Assembly: GCA_003255065.1 (NCBI GenBank)
Contig: QAOA01004450.1
Coordinates: 49,140 to 113,139 of the forward strand
DNA length: 64,000 nucleotides
Direction: 5' to 3'
Source: Cercis canadensis
Lineage: Eukaryota > Streptophyta > Magnoliopsida > Fabales > Fabaceae
A program made the position numbers and the translations under genes. Every line of letters begins with the position of its first letter. Position 1 is the first letter of the stretch. Below the pieces are notes generated by a model. It was not told the origin of the DNA. It searched no databases and worked only from the letters and a program-made list of their open reading frames with translations. This document shows positions 44,814 to 55,780 of this stretch, in pieces.

Positions 44814-45352
44814 CAATTTTGGTCCTCCTATTTTAACTACTTGAACGTTTTGGTCTTCCTTCTTTAAAAATGAACTATTGAGTCCATCTATATTCATAAA
44901 ATGTACAAGTTTAGTCTATTTATCTTTAAGTCAAAATTCTTAGGTTTATTTCAAGGTGTAAAGTTATTTGATTCATAATCCCACCGTTCAGATTAAAGAG
45001 CTACGTCTTGTGAAACTTTCCATTAAATTTCAGCTCGATCTAACGGTGAATTAGTCTAAATTTTTGGTTAGATGAAAACTTATGGTTTTGGTATTTTGGG
45101 TTGAGTTTCACCGTTAGATCGAGCTCAAATTTAGTGAGAAGGTTCACAAGATTTAGCCCTTCAATCTGAACGGTGGGATTATGAATCAGAGAACTTTACA
45201 CCTTGAAATAAATCTAAGAATTTTGACTTGAAGATAAATTGACTAAACTTGTACATTTTATGAATATAGAGGGACTCAATAGTTCATTTTTAAAGAAAGG
45301 GGACCAAAACGTTCTAGTTGTTAAAATAGGGGACCAAAATTGCAATTAAGCC
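44814..45352. mobile_element. Foldback MITE, Mutator-type family, copy 2
   Basis: 539 bp, ends GGCTTAATTGCAATTTTGG and CCAAAATTGCAATTAAGCC, flanked by the perfect 9-bp duplication TAGTAATTA (44,805-44,813 and 45,353-45,361). A 9-bp duplication points to the Mutator superfamily. The two ~260-bp arms are near-perfect inverted copies, suggesting recent origin or gene conversion. There are no coding sequences. Confidence 0.9.
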
Positions 45353-45399
45353 TAGTAATTAACATAATAGAATGTAGAGATGGTCTAGTGAGCTCGAAA

Positions 45400-45785
45400 G
45401 AGAGAAATACAGATGCATAACAAGCAAGGCTTCATACTTTTGCTTAATGTGATCCCTCTCAAATTCCGCTCTAGAAATAGCATAAGAATTGTAGTCCATG
45501 ATCCTAACACTAGAGGCAGCAAGAATATGATCAATCTAGCCCTTGCAGCGTCTTCTTTGCTTCTTCCTTTGTCAATGCCTTTCTCCCCTCGAAGACTTCC
45601 TCGTAATCTGTAGATAGCGTCCCATTAACGTAACAAGCTGACTGAAACCATTCCGAATTCACAGTGTCGCTACCACATTGAGTGGCAATATCAGCTAGCG
45701 GAAGACCAAGCTTGAAACAAATATCTTGTAACCATTCACGAAGATTAACCGTTAATCTTCTTGAAGTAGGATAATTGATTATGCT
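45400..45785 (-). pseudogene. Gene fragment with a dsRNA-binding-like motif
   Basis: Minus-strand reading from about 45,785 gives LTVNLREWLQDICFKLGLPL, ADIATQCGSDTVNSEWFQSA, CYVNG, FEGRKALTKEEAKK, and then, after a one-base frame change near 45,545, IDHILAASSVRIMDYNSYAI and FERDHIKQKYEALL. The pattern of LQ-x-x-C near the start, F-x-A-x-x-x-VNG, then G-x-x-x-x-KEEAKK followed by an Ala-rich helix, is like a double-stranded-RNA-binding domain, but the match is from memory of the family pattern. The frameshift and the lack of surrounding exons suggest a fragment. Confidence 0.35.
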
Positions 45786-46299
45786 ATTTCATAGGGTTGT
45801 TGATATCCTACCTCACCCAAATGGATAGGGTAAAAAGCAATAAACATTTTATTAAGAATTTGCAGCATAACGAATTTTTTATTTTAGTACCATAACAAAG
45901 ATTTTGAAAACCTAAATCATAGAGTATGTGCCAAAACAATTAGTTCTTTGTAAAATGTATAAACAGAAAACATACCGAAAAATAAATAATGTTTTGTTTT
46001 GACATTATTAAATTCAAATTCAGTTAACAATTTGAAAATGTAACTCATACTAGGTGACTCAAATTTTTTGTATCTTTGTAATGGTACTAAAATCAAAAGT
46101 TTGTTCTACTACAAACTCCCAATAATTCTTTTTTCCCTTTTTATCCCATCCGTATAGGTGAGGTAGGATAGAGTCTACCATTTAATAGACCTAGATTTTG
46201 CCTCATTGGAGTATGGGGTAATTGTGCCTATGTAATATATTCCTAATAAATAGGTTGTGATATTAGCATTAATGTTGTGGAAATAGTAACTACCATATT

Positions 46300-46999
46300 A
46301 CCCGCCTCTGCAACTTTTCTCCAGCAATGTCCGGCTTCTCTACTGCCCTTAGGTGCGGCTTTTCCTGAGAAGTCCAGCTCTTTTATTGTTTCTCCTCTTC
46401 TCCTTCTTGTAAGGTTTTTATCTCCTTCTCTTGTTCCTTTTTTTGTGCTCAGCTTTAGGGTTGCCACCATCACTTTGTGCAGCAACAACCCTATCTGTCT
46501 GTTTTATTCCATTGTTTGTATTTTTTTAGGTGTTTTGGTTTGTCCTTTCAATAAATTGTTCCAATTTGTCAGTTATTTTTTACACACTCTATTTGTTCAA
46601 AGGCATATATGATGTTCTAGGGGTTTAATCCATCAGATTGAACCTCTATTTTGGGTAAATCTCAAATTTTTCATGTCATATTTCATGTATTCTGTAAAAG
46701 ATAATATTTTAGTTAAATTGAGTGTTTAACCTCGCTGCAGCACATTTTGTGTTTTTCTCCGCCGTTAAAGATGATTTCTCGTCGATTGTCATTAGCCTCT
46801 GTTTTACTAAGACCTAGAGCTATGTATTTATTCATCTTTAGTACAGGGAGAAAAATGTAAAAGTTTACTTTATGACATTAGATTTTCAAATTTCAAGAAA
46901 TATTGTATTGAGAATTTCATATATTGTTATTTGTTATTGTGTAATTAAGTGCCGATTGACTTAATTCAATAAAGTTACATTTCCAATCAAAAAAAAAAA
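46300..46999 (+). mobile_element. Poly(A) retrocopy with a perfect 15-bp target duplication
   Basis: AGTAACTACCATATT occurs at 46,285-46,299 and again at 47,000-47,014. The 700-bp insert between ends in a run of about 12 A, with AATAAA about 20 bp before it. Long target duplications, a 3' poly(A) and a polyadenylation signal are the marks of LINE-mediated insertion of a processed pol II transcript (or of a LINE/SINE end). No LINE reverse transcriptase is present and no long ORF is kept. The nearest start gives MSGFSTALRCGFS, then a stop. The source gene is unknown. Confidence 0.85.
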
Positions 47000-47014
47000 A
47001 GTAACTACCATATT

Positions 47015-47341
47015 TTTATAAAATCAATTTGAATAGTCAATTTTTTTGGTTATGTGTTTTACATGCGTACTCGGTCATTGTATTTTTGTTTTACATAAAG
47101 GAAGAGACAAAAGGTTAAGTTTCAGATTTTGTGTGGTTGGCAGACATTATTCTTTCTAACATTATCCTTTTTTGTGTGGTTGGAAAGCTAATATCACATT
47201 GTATACATCAAAGATACAATCATTGAAATCGATTTTATCTCTTAAGGAGCTCTTCTTATAATATGAGGTACATAAGCATTTCTTATCTCAAATGCCTTTG
47301 GCAGTGATATCCAACTCTTCAACCAAGTTAGAGAGAGAGTT
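47015..47341. other. 5' flank of the reductase gene
   Basis: AT-rich; contains a ~20-bp near-repeat (TTTGTGTGGTTGG at 47,130 and 47,172). No clear TATA box could be assigned. Confidence 0.4.
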
Positions 47342-48666
47342 ATGTCTAGTAATCCTCTGTTTAAGTTCTTATTTCCTATATCATCTTCTCCTTTTATGTT
47401 GGTAATGTCAGTGATAAGCTTTGTAACAACAGCAAATTCTGGTCTCGAAGAAATCAGAGGAAAGCATTTGCAGTATTCCAAATTTTGGAGCATTAATTCT
47501 AATGGGTCTGCCCATAAACGAATTTCAAGCAAAACAGGCATGATTTTCTGCTATACTCCAGCATTTCTCTTAGCTCTTACATCATTTTGGATTCTACCTC
47601 ATCAAAGCTTTAGATTTATGCTCCTCAAGACTGTATTAACCCTTCATTTCTTCAAGAGGATATTGGAGGTACATCTTTTCTTTCTCTCACACTTACTCAT
47701 GTGAATTTACCTGTAATAGCTAGAAAAAAATATCTGTAAAGTTAATGGCATATTTTACATCAAATAAAAATTTAAGATTTCTTTTTCGTGATAATTATGA
47801 TACATTATTGGAAGGATAATGTTCATGTACAACTACAACCTAGAAAATCACAATAATCATCTCTTAGATTTATAGGCTTAAAAAATTAGCTAATAAAATA
47901 ATTAGTCAACATTTAAGAAAATTAAGTTATTTATGTTATATTGTGGTGTTGATCACACTCTCGAGATCCACTTATAGCAGGTATAAGACTTGAAGACTTA
48001 CACTGTTAAATAACTTCTTCTAGAAAGTGAAGTTTATCCATTCAACCATTGAGTTACATTATATTGTAGTGTTGATCATACAAGTCAAATTTTAAAAANA
48101 TTCTAAAATTTTCAAAAACTTAATCTAAATTCATGAAATTTACTTATATTTCAAAATCTTGTTATCAATTCTAAAATTTTACTTATATTTCTTCAGGTTC
48201 TATCTATTCACAAATATAGTGGCAATATGGCCCTAAACATTGCAATTATGCTTCCTATTAGTATTTGTCATCCACTGCAACCATGATCTATGCTCAAAAC
48301 CTAACACAGACGTTCCCAGAGCCACCACTTGATTTGATGTATCCTGGAATTGCATTATTTCTGATTGGACTAAGCGGCAATTTTTACCACCATTATCTTC
48401 TCTCCAAACTGAGAGCAAAAGGTGAGAAGGAATATAAAATTCCCAAAGGTGGTTTATTTGACCTTGTTATATGCCCACACTATCTCTTTGAGATTATTGA
48501 GTTTTGGGGTGTTTCTTTCATTTCTCAAACTCTGTTTACATTCTCCTTCACTATCAGCTCAACTTTCTACTTGATAGGACGAAGCATTTCAACTAGGAGA
48601 TGGTACCTTTCCAAGTTTGAAGACTTCCCTAAAAATGTGAAGGCACTTATTCCATTTTTGTTTTAG
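47342..48666 (+). CDS. Steroid 5-alpha-reductase (DET2-like) family protein, one frameshift
   Basis: Exon 1 (47,342-47,668) and exon 2 (48,197-48,666) are joined across a GT-AG intron in phase 0. Combined length is about 265 residues, as expected for the 3-oxo-5-alpha-steroid 4-dehydrogenase family of membrane enzymes, which reduce a double bond in steroids or related lipids with NADPH. The C-terminal domain is well kept: YPGIALFLIGLSGNFYHHYL, YKIPKGGLFDLVICPHYLFE, FEDFPKNVKALIPFLF. Several membrane segments are visible. Within exon 2, between LPISI (frame 1, about 48,245) and SSTATMIYAQ (frame 2, about 48,270), a one-base frame change breaks the protein. It may be a young pseudogene or a sequence error. 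Brassinosteroid synthesis cannot be inferred from homology alone. Confidence 0.8.
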
Positions 48667-48757
48667 ATGCAAAAGAGTGAAACCATAGCAGTATCTATAT
48701 GTAGATTTTGAGTAGTGTTGTGTCCATGTCAAATAATTATAGCAATAATAAGAATAA

Positions 48758-50042
48758 GGCTTAATTATAATTTTGGTCTCCTTATTTTAGCAAAATGAAT
48801 AATTTGGTCCTCTTATTTTGAAAATGAACAATTAAGTCTCTTTATTTTCACAAAATGAGCTATTTTGGTCTCTCTGTCAGTATATCGTTAAAACTTGATA
48901 GAGAATGCTGACATGACATTAAAAAATCAATCTTTTATTTCAAATCAGCCATGTGACATACACATAACTCCTAAATACCTAAATTGAGCCCTAATAATAA
49001 AATTAAGCAGTATTATAAAGAAAAAAACCCAACTTAAAAGGTGCTTCCCACCCCCAATTCCCAAATGAAATCAGAATCCCTAAGTCACAGAACTAAAGGA
49101 GCAAAGAGCCTTGAACAAAGGGAGAGGCCGCGGTTTTGGAGCACTTGCAGGGAGAACTTGAAACGATTTGGAGGTTTCAATTTCTAGGTGAGAAAGAATT
49201 GGCACAAAACAATAAAAATGATGAAAGTGTGGTTCTCATACCAACAAGGATCAATTTGGAAGATGGCGTTCTCACCCTTGAGAACGTTAATAAACATATT
49301 AACTTCTTGCAGCTCTTCATATCCAAATATGTCAAATGAGTACGTAAAGGTTACGGAGGAGGATACCAATTTGATAAGGCCGGAACATTCAATTACATAT
49401 AAAATTTCAAGTATCTCAAGACATAGATCTAATTGGGAGCCTTCTTTGCATAAATGCTGTCATTTGTGCAGTTTCCACAACCATAGCTCTTTAACACCAA
49501 CAAATGTTCTAGTTTTAGTTTCCTTCTCCAGAAGTCTTTCGTCCAAGAATATATCTTTGAAGCTGCTATGGCTCACATGTAGTCATTCCAATTTCTGTAC
49601 TCTTTGAATAAACCAATATGAAAAAACTAGTGTTGTTGTCAAAGCATTACAACCGTAGGAATTTCAAGCTCCCTGCAAGTCCGCCAAAACCATGGCCTCT
49701 CCGGTTGTATGACATAGGGATTTTGATTTGGGAATTTTGGGGTGGGAAGCGAGGTACATGCAGAGCACATGCCTTTTAAGTATGGATATTTTTAATAATT
49801 TAACGCTTACTTTTGTTATTAGGGTTAATTTAGATATTTGAAAAGTCATGTGCATGTCACATGGCTGATTTAAAATAAAAAATTAATTTTTTAAAGCCAC
49901 ATCATCATTCTCCGTCAAGTTTTTAATGGGACCAAAATTACTCATTTTATGAAAATAGAGAGACCAAATAGCTTATTTTCAAAATAGAGGGACTACATTG
50001 TTCGTTTTACTAAAATAGATGGATCGAAACTGTAATTAAGCC
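48758..50042. mobile_element. Mutator-type foldback element, long version, copy 3
   Basis: 1,285 bp bounded by the perfect 9-bp duplication TAAGAATAA (48,749-48,757 and 50,043-50,051). The ends GGCTTAATTATAATTTTGG and AATTAAGCC belong to the same family as 43,842 and 44,814. The inverted arms are about 400 bp each (for example GAGAGGCCGCGGTTTTGG on the left against GAGAGGCCATGGTTTTGG read backwards near 49,690). A ~450-bp unpaired middle (about 49,200-49,640) has only short ORFs. No transposase is seen. Confidence 0.88.
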
Positions 50043-50051
50043 TAAGAATAA

Positions 50052-50487
50052 TGTTAGGGGGGTGTGTGTGTCTATCCTTTTAGGTGTAAAAAAAAAAAAA
50101 ACAAAGAGGCCCTGAAACTTGGGGTGGGAAATATCTATTTTAAAACTTGTTTTATCTTTTGTACCTTTATCCTTTTTTTTGTGGAAAAATATTAGATAGG
50201 TAAGTTTTTTTGACAAACTTATTGTTAAACTGAGATATATTTATAATCAATCACCTTTAAATGAATATATGGTTTTCTTTTTGTAAGCCAGGATTTTAGG
50301 TTTGACACCAACCTACCAAACCTAGGGCGAGCTATTATGCTTTAAGGGTCCTATTGTTTAAGCACCTATAACAGTAACTTTGTATAAGGGAGCACTTTGA
50401 GAACTTTTTATTTTGTCAATAGGAGGCCTAGAACACAAGATTCGCTTCTTGCAATGAGAGCTTTGTGACCAATTGGTCTATAGTCCA
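50052..50487. other. Spacer between two transposons
   Basis: AT-rich, with a GT run near 50,058 and an A run near 50,090. No gene is seen. Confidence 0.5.
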
Positions 50488-50495
50488 GTTTGAAT

Positions 50496-51626
50496 TACGG
50501 GTGTAAATAAACTAAACCAAACCACCTAAACCAAATTGAACCTATATCGGTTAGGTTTGGTTTATATTTTAAAAAAAACCGATCTAATTGGTTTGGTTAT
50601 CGATTTTAGTGATAAAAAATTGATCAAAAACCAAAAAAAAAAAATTGAGCATATATAATAATATTTTGTATAATTTTATATATGTAATATTATATGTATG
50701 CCTCTCCCTAAACTACGTTGTTTTGAGGGAGGTTTAGTAAAAATTCCCTTTCTTCCTATTTTGATATATGAAATCCTTAACTCTCCTATCGTTCTATCGC
50801 ATTTCATTCTCTCTCTCGCATCATTCATCATTGAATCACTCTCATCTCAACCTCTCCCTCTCTGTTGAAGCCTAAATCACTCTATTGTTGACATCTCCCC
50901 CTTCGCAATCAATGGTTTGGTGGTTGTCTGGCACTCTTGAGTCTTAATTACCGTCTCTTGCTCTCGTCTCGTCCCTAACTCAGTGTGACAAGCCGCAAAT
51001 TGGTGAGAAGAGAGAAACACCAAATTCTTAATTCACGTATTATTGTGCAGCACCAAAAGAGAAGATAAAAACACCAAAACAGAGACTCTGGAGGAGGAGA
51101 GGACAGAACCAACACCTCAAACCCACAACCATGCGCCGTTAAAGAGAAGAGAAAACTACCAAAACAGAGGCTCTGCTCACATGTCCAGATCCAGGACTAG
51201 AGGTTCAGATTCACAATCGTACCGATCAGATTGAAGACCTATATCTTGGTAACCTTCCCACAAAATTTCAAATTGATCCGACGGTAAAAAACTGCTAATC
51301 TTCAATTTGATGAAAACTGCTAGAATACGGATAAAGCTGCGAATCTATTCTTCTCGTCTCTGTTTCTTGCTCTCATACCGTCTTGATTGTCCAAATTGGA
51401 CTTCATAAGTCTTCATTTTGGTCTGTGTCAATATCTTTTTTTTTTTTTTTTAATTCTACCATGGGACAAAAACCAACAAACTGATCAAACCAAACTAATT
51501 TTGATTAGTTTGGTTTGGTTCGGTTTTGAAAAAATTTAAGAAACCAAACCAAACCGAGTAGGGTTGATTGGTTCGGTCATCAGTTTGGGGTGAAAACTGA
51601 ATCGAACCTAACCAATTACACCCCTA
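50496..51626. mobile_element. hAT-type non-autonomous element (1.13 kb)
   Basis: The ends TACGGGTGTAA and TTACACCCCTA are flanked by the 8-bp duplication GTTTGAAT / ATTTGAAT (one change), as in hAT elements. Subterminal regions carry many AACCAAACC / GGTTTGGTT motifs in both directions, likely transposase-binding repeats. No transposase ORF is seen. The middle (about 51,210-51,290) contains a diverged piece of the core of the Mutator-type foldback family. Confidence 0.75.
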
Positions 51627-51639
51627 ATTTGAATATATG

Positions 51640-52684
51640 ATTATAAATACATGATTTTGAGTTAAGCCTAATAAAGCCAAATAGTGGCCCAATAGAGCCC
51701 ATATGTCAAAAAGGTCAAAAGACTTGCTTGGATAAACAAATAAGAGTTAGCCTAACTGGAGCCAAGAATGAAACAACTGCAGTCCCAACAAGAGAAGCCA
51801 CATTTGCTGAGAGATTTTTATAGGTTGTCTCCACCAGGTGCTTCCCATAGTTGATAAACCTAGGTTGCCTAAAATGCCCCTTAGAGCGTCCCCCNGAGAG
51901 GCTTATGACTTGCTCCTCTAGCTGTAGTTTTCATGCTCTGGAGGTATCTATAGCCGGTAGTCAAGGTTTGGACACCTCTTAGCTATACTCTTAAGCAAAA
52001 GACCTCGCAAAAATCTAAGGCTCCTAAAGAAGCCACATCTCCTACAACGGAAACTATCTCTGATATAATGGCTTAGTTGGATTTGGGCTAAGGGAAAGCC
52101 CAAGTAAGAAGAAGTTTTAAAGGACTTCTTCAAAGGCCCATTAGCAAGAAAGCCAGATAAAATGTGCGAGACCCATAAGTAAGATAAAGGACTTCTTCAA
52201 AGGCCCATTAGCAAGAAAGCCAGATAAAAGGTGTGAGACCCATAAGTAAGAGAAAGTTTGAACTCCTCTCTTAGTTAATGTGACAAGACACTCTTCCTTT
52301 TCTCCCTTTTGCCTTTTGTCTTATCTCTTTATTTCAAATAACCTTAAATCATTTTTGTGCACCCTAGGAAGCTGAACCCCATATTCCTTCCTAAAGTATC
52401 AGCAAAAATAGAAGTGGTATGAGCAAGTCATCACGTAACCACCATACCACCAAAAATGAACCTTTCAACATTACATTAAATACTCAGAGCCAAGCACCAT
52501 CACTCTTAAATAAAAAACTTGAGTTTCTGCTCTACCTTCCTCTACTCAACATTAAATCCCCTTGAGCATAAGGCTGATGACTTTAGCCATAGTTACACGT
52601 CTAGCATTCAATACCTCATCTACTCCTTAGCCAAACCTCCAACATCCATAGTTTTTATCATCTTCATTAATCAGCATCCCTCTT
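51640..52684. other. Spacer with a 67-bp tandem duplication
   Basis: No gene is recognised. 52,119-52,185 and 52,186-52,252 are tandem 67-bp units (AAAGGACTTCTTCAAAGGCCC...) with four or five differences. An N lies at 51,895. Confidence 0.55.
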
Positions 52685-54031
52685 TGATAAGTCGGTTTTA
52701 TACTACTTATCTTGTATTTATTTACATTGTTAATTATTTGTTATAGGGTATTTTAAGTTTGATTCTTATGATTTAATGTTTCTTTTATAGGTTTTTACTT
52801 TAGAAGTCTTTGGAAGTCACTTTAGTGCTTTTTGGTGTCAAAAAGAGCAAATTCTGACAAATTTGGGATGAAGGCAGCTGATCGGACGCCGCAGCGCCCT
52901 ATGGTCAGGAATCAGCAAACTGAAGATAGAAGCTAGGGCGCTGCAGCCCCCTTAAGACAGAAACTAGGGCGCCGCAGCGCCCACCTGGAGGCCGCAGCAC
53001 CCTTCAGGCAAAGAACTAGGGCGCCACAACGCCCAAACCCAAGGCTACAGCCCCCGACGATCAAACTCGGGATTTGACTTCTGAACTTCCTATTTTCATT
53101 AGGAATCCTATTTTATTTTAATTCATTTTCTTCCTAAACTTCCTAGGACCTATAAATAGGACTCTTAAAGTCTAAATTAGGGTTGTACACTTTTTAGAGA
53201 AGAGGCAAGAAGAGAAGAGGATTCAAGCTTGAAGATCGAGACTTTCGGCATCAAATCGTCTCATCCCATAGTTCAATTCTTCATCTCTCTCTTGTTATTG
53301 ATGTCTAATCTGTGTGTAATATTATTTTCTACAATTATCATGAACTAATTCCACCATCTAGGATGGAGACGTAGCCTAGCTTAGGATGGATTGTAATTTC
53401 TAATGAATTAATCAAATGATCTTCTTCTTAAATTGATTTCTTGATCTCCATACTTAATGCTTCTATTTGACTGGCCATCAATTTAGATGAGTAGGTGATT
53501 ACAATAATACTGGAAAGTTAGTTGTGATTGAGGACCATAGGGATTAAGAACATAAATTACATAAGTGATAGGAATATACCGTTATGGTTTATGTAGTCGT
53601 TAAAAAGAACCATAGAACGAATTGAATTCTGAGATTATTCGCAATTCACATAGGAATATAGTGAATTCATAGTTTGAGAATATATTTGTTTGACCTTGGG
53701 AAAGGCTAATAAATGACTTAGGGTTCTTGGCTATCAATTAGGAAGATTGTTGTTGATTAATGAATTAGAAATAAAGATCCAGACTAGCTACGGTGAAATC
53801 GACATTCTAGATACTTTCTCATCATATTCGTACTCATTTTTACAACAATTATTCTCTGTTTACTATTTTGTATTTAAATATCATCATAATTCACCTATCA
53901 ATTGTCTAGATAAAATTAGAATATGCATAATTTTGGTACTTAGTAGTCACAGTCTCCGTGGGATGATAATTAATCTCACTTCTTTATTACTTGCTTACGA
54001 CACGTGCACTTGCGTTCACTTTTCACGTACA
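52685..54031 (+). repeat. 5' LTR of the Athila-like element
   Basis: Starts TGATAAGTCGGTTTTATAC and ends CACGTACA. At 52,875-53,070 it carries a row of GC-rich motifs of the type GGGCGCCGCAGCGCCC in an otherwise AT-rich LTR. TATAAATAGGAC near 53,150 is a likely TATA box. Confidence 0.9.
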
Positions 54032-54056
54032 AGTTTTTAGCACCGTTGTCGGGGAC
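54032..54056 (+). promoter_or_regulatory. Primer-binding site of the Athila-like element
   Basis: AGTTTTTAGCACCGTTGTCGG matches the tRNA-Asp-type site TGGCGCCGTTG... of Athila elements, with two changes in the first six bases of the site. Confidence 0.7.
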
Positions 54057-54163
54057 TGTGTGTCTAATAATATCAATACTAAGGTGTTCTAGTCTTAGTC
54101 TAGATTTTATTTTTCTTTGTGATCTATTGGTGTTTGTGTTTTTCAGAAAATTCTCTCTAGTGT

Positions 54164-55780
54164 ATGAGAAGTGTGAGGCAATCTCATTTGATCCCTTTAG
54201 ATTCTGAAATCGAGAAGACTTGCAGAAGAAACCGAAGAGAAAGAAGAAACGCCTCACAACCATCTCAGATCAATATGGAGAATGCCGAAGAAAACCCACC
54301 ACCACCACCACCAGTAGTTGCCAGAAGACCTTTAAAGTACTATGGATTTCCAACCGGACCTGTCCAAATCTCAGGGATCTCTAGGCCAACCATTGCTGCA
54401 AATTCCTTTGAAATCAAGCCTAATGTCATCCAAATGATGCAAGTCAATCAGTTTGGTGGCTTTGCAACCGAAGATGCAAATGTGCACTTGGCGGGATTTT
54501 TGGAAATTTGTGACACATTCAAGTTCAATAGCGTTACTGATGACGCCCTCAGACTGCGTCTATTCCTTTTTTCATTGAAGGATGAGGCACGGAGTTGGCT
54601 ATACTCCCTGCAAGTAGGATCCATTAGCACTTGGGACCAAATGACGGCACAATTCTTGACACGGTTCTTTCTCCCAGCAAGAACTGCCAGAATGAGAAAC
54701 GACAACAACACTTTTGCTCAATATGAGACAGAAGTTTTGCATGAAACTTGGGAGCGATTCAAGGGCTTAATGAGGAAGTGCCCACACCATGGTTTACCGG
54801 AGTGGCTCCAAATTCAAACTTTCTATAATAGTTTGAATAGGTCTACTAGAACTCTACTTGATGCAGTCGCAAGTGGGTCATTAATGGAGAAAACTGATGA
54901 AGAAGCCTTCAAGCTATTTGACCAAATGGCAGCAAATGCTCGCCAATGGCCTTCTGAAAGGGGTCCAACTAAGAAAGCTTATGGGATGCATGCAGTTAAT
55001 CCTATCACAGCCCTTAATGCCAAGATGGACTCTCTTGCAAAGCAATTAGGTACTCTGACAGCCAATGTCATCTACACTCCTCAAGTCAAATGTGAAGTAT
55101 GTCATGGCGATCACTCTAGTGCAGATTGTCCTGTGATGAACATTAATGGCCCACCATCTCTTGAGGAAGCTCAGTTTGTGGGAAATTCTAATAGGCAAGG
55201 TGCACCATATTCCAACACTTATAATTCGGGATGGAGGAATCACCCTAATTTCTCCTGGAAGAACTCTCAAAATATGGCCAACCCACCAGGATTCCAAGCT
55301 CAGCCACCTCCACCCAAAGTTTCATTAGAAGATGCCCTTGCTCAGTTGACCGTGAACACCACTCAATTCATGACAAGGACTGACACTACATTGCATAATC
55401 AAGCCGCTTCCATTCGGAACTTAGAGGTGCAAGTTGGGCAAATTTTTAATCTTCTCTCTTCTAGAGATCAAGGCACATTGCCCAGCAATACTGAAACAAA
55501 TCCTAGGGAGCAAGTCAATGCCATAACTCTTCGGAATGACAAAGTGGTGGAAGAGCTTGTAAAGAAAGAGTTAGTGATACATACTAAGGATGTTTCAAAA
55601 GAGGAGGTGAAGCAACCTAAATCCATATTGTTTTCAGATAACCCTCCCCCATACAAACCCCGAGTACCTTTCCCTATGGACAAACAATTCTCCAAGTTCC
55701 TTGAGGTGTTTAAGAAACTCCATATAAATATCCATTTGCGGAGGCCTTGGAACAAATGCCTAGTTATGTCAAGTTCATGA
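54164..55780 (+). pseudogene. gag of the Athila-like element
   Basis: A 538-residue frame begins MRSVRQSHLIPLDSEIEKTC, as Athila gags do. It contains the retrotransposon gag core (LRLRLFLFSLKDEARSWLYS, then QMTAQFLTRFF), and a CCHC-like sequence CEVCHGDHSSADCP near residue 308. Gag builds the particle. The last 30 residues (INIHLRRPWNKCLVMSSS) are out of frame with the family: a one-base loss near 55,733 shifts the text, and the family sequence resumes in the next frame as FAEALEQMPSYVKF. The element therefore once had a single gag-protease frame. Confidence 0.85.
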
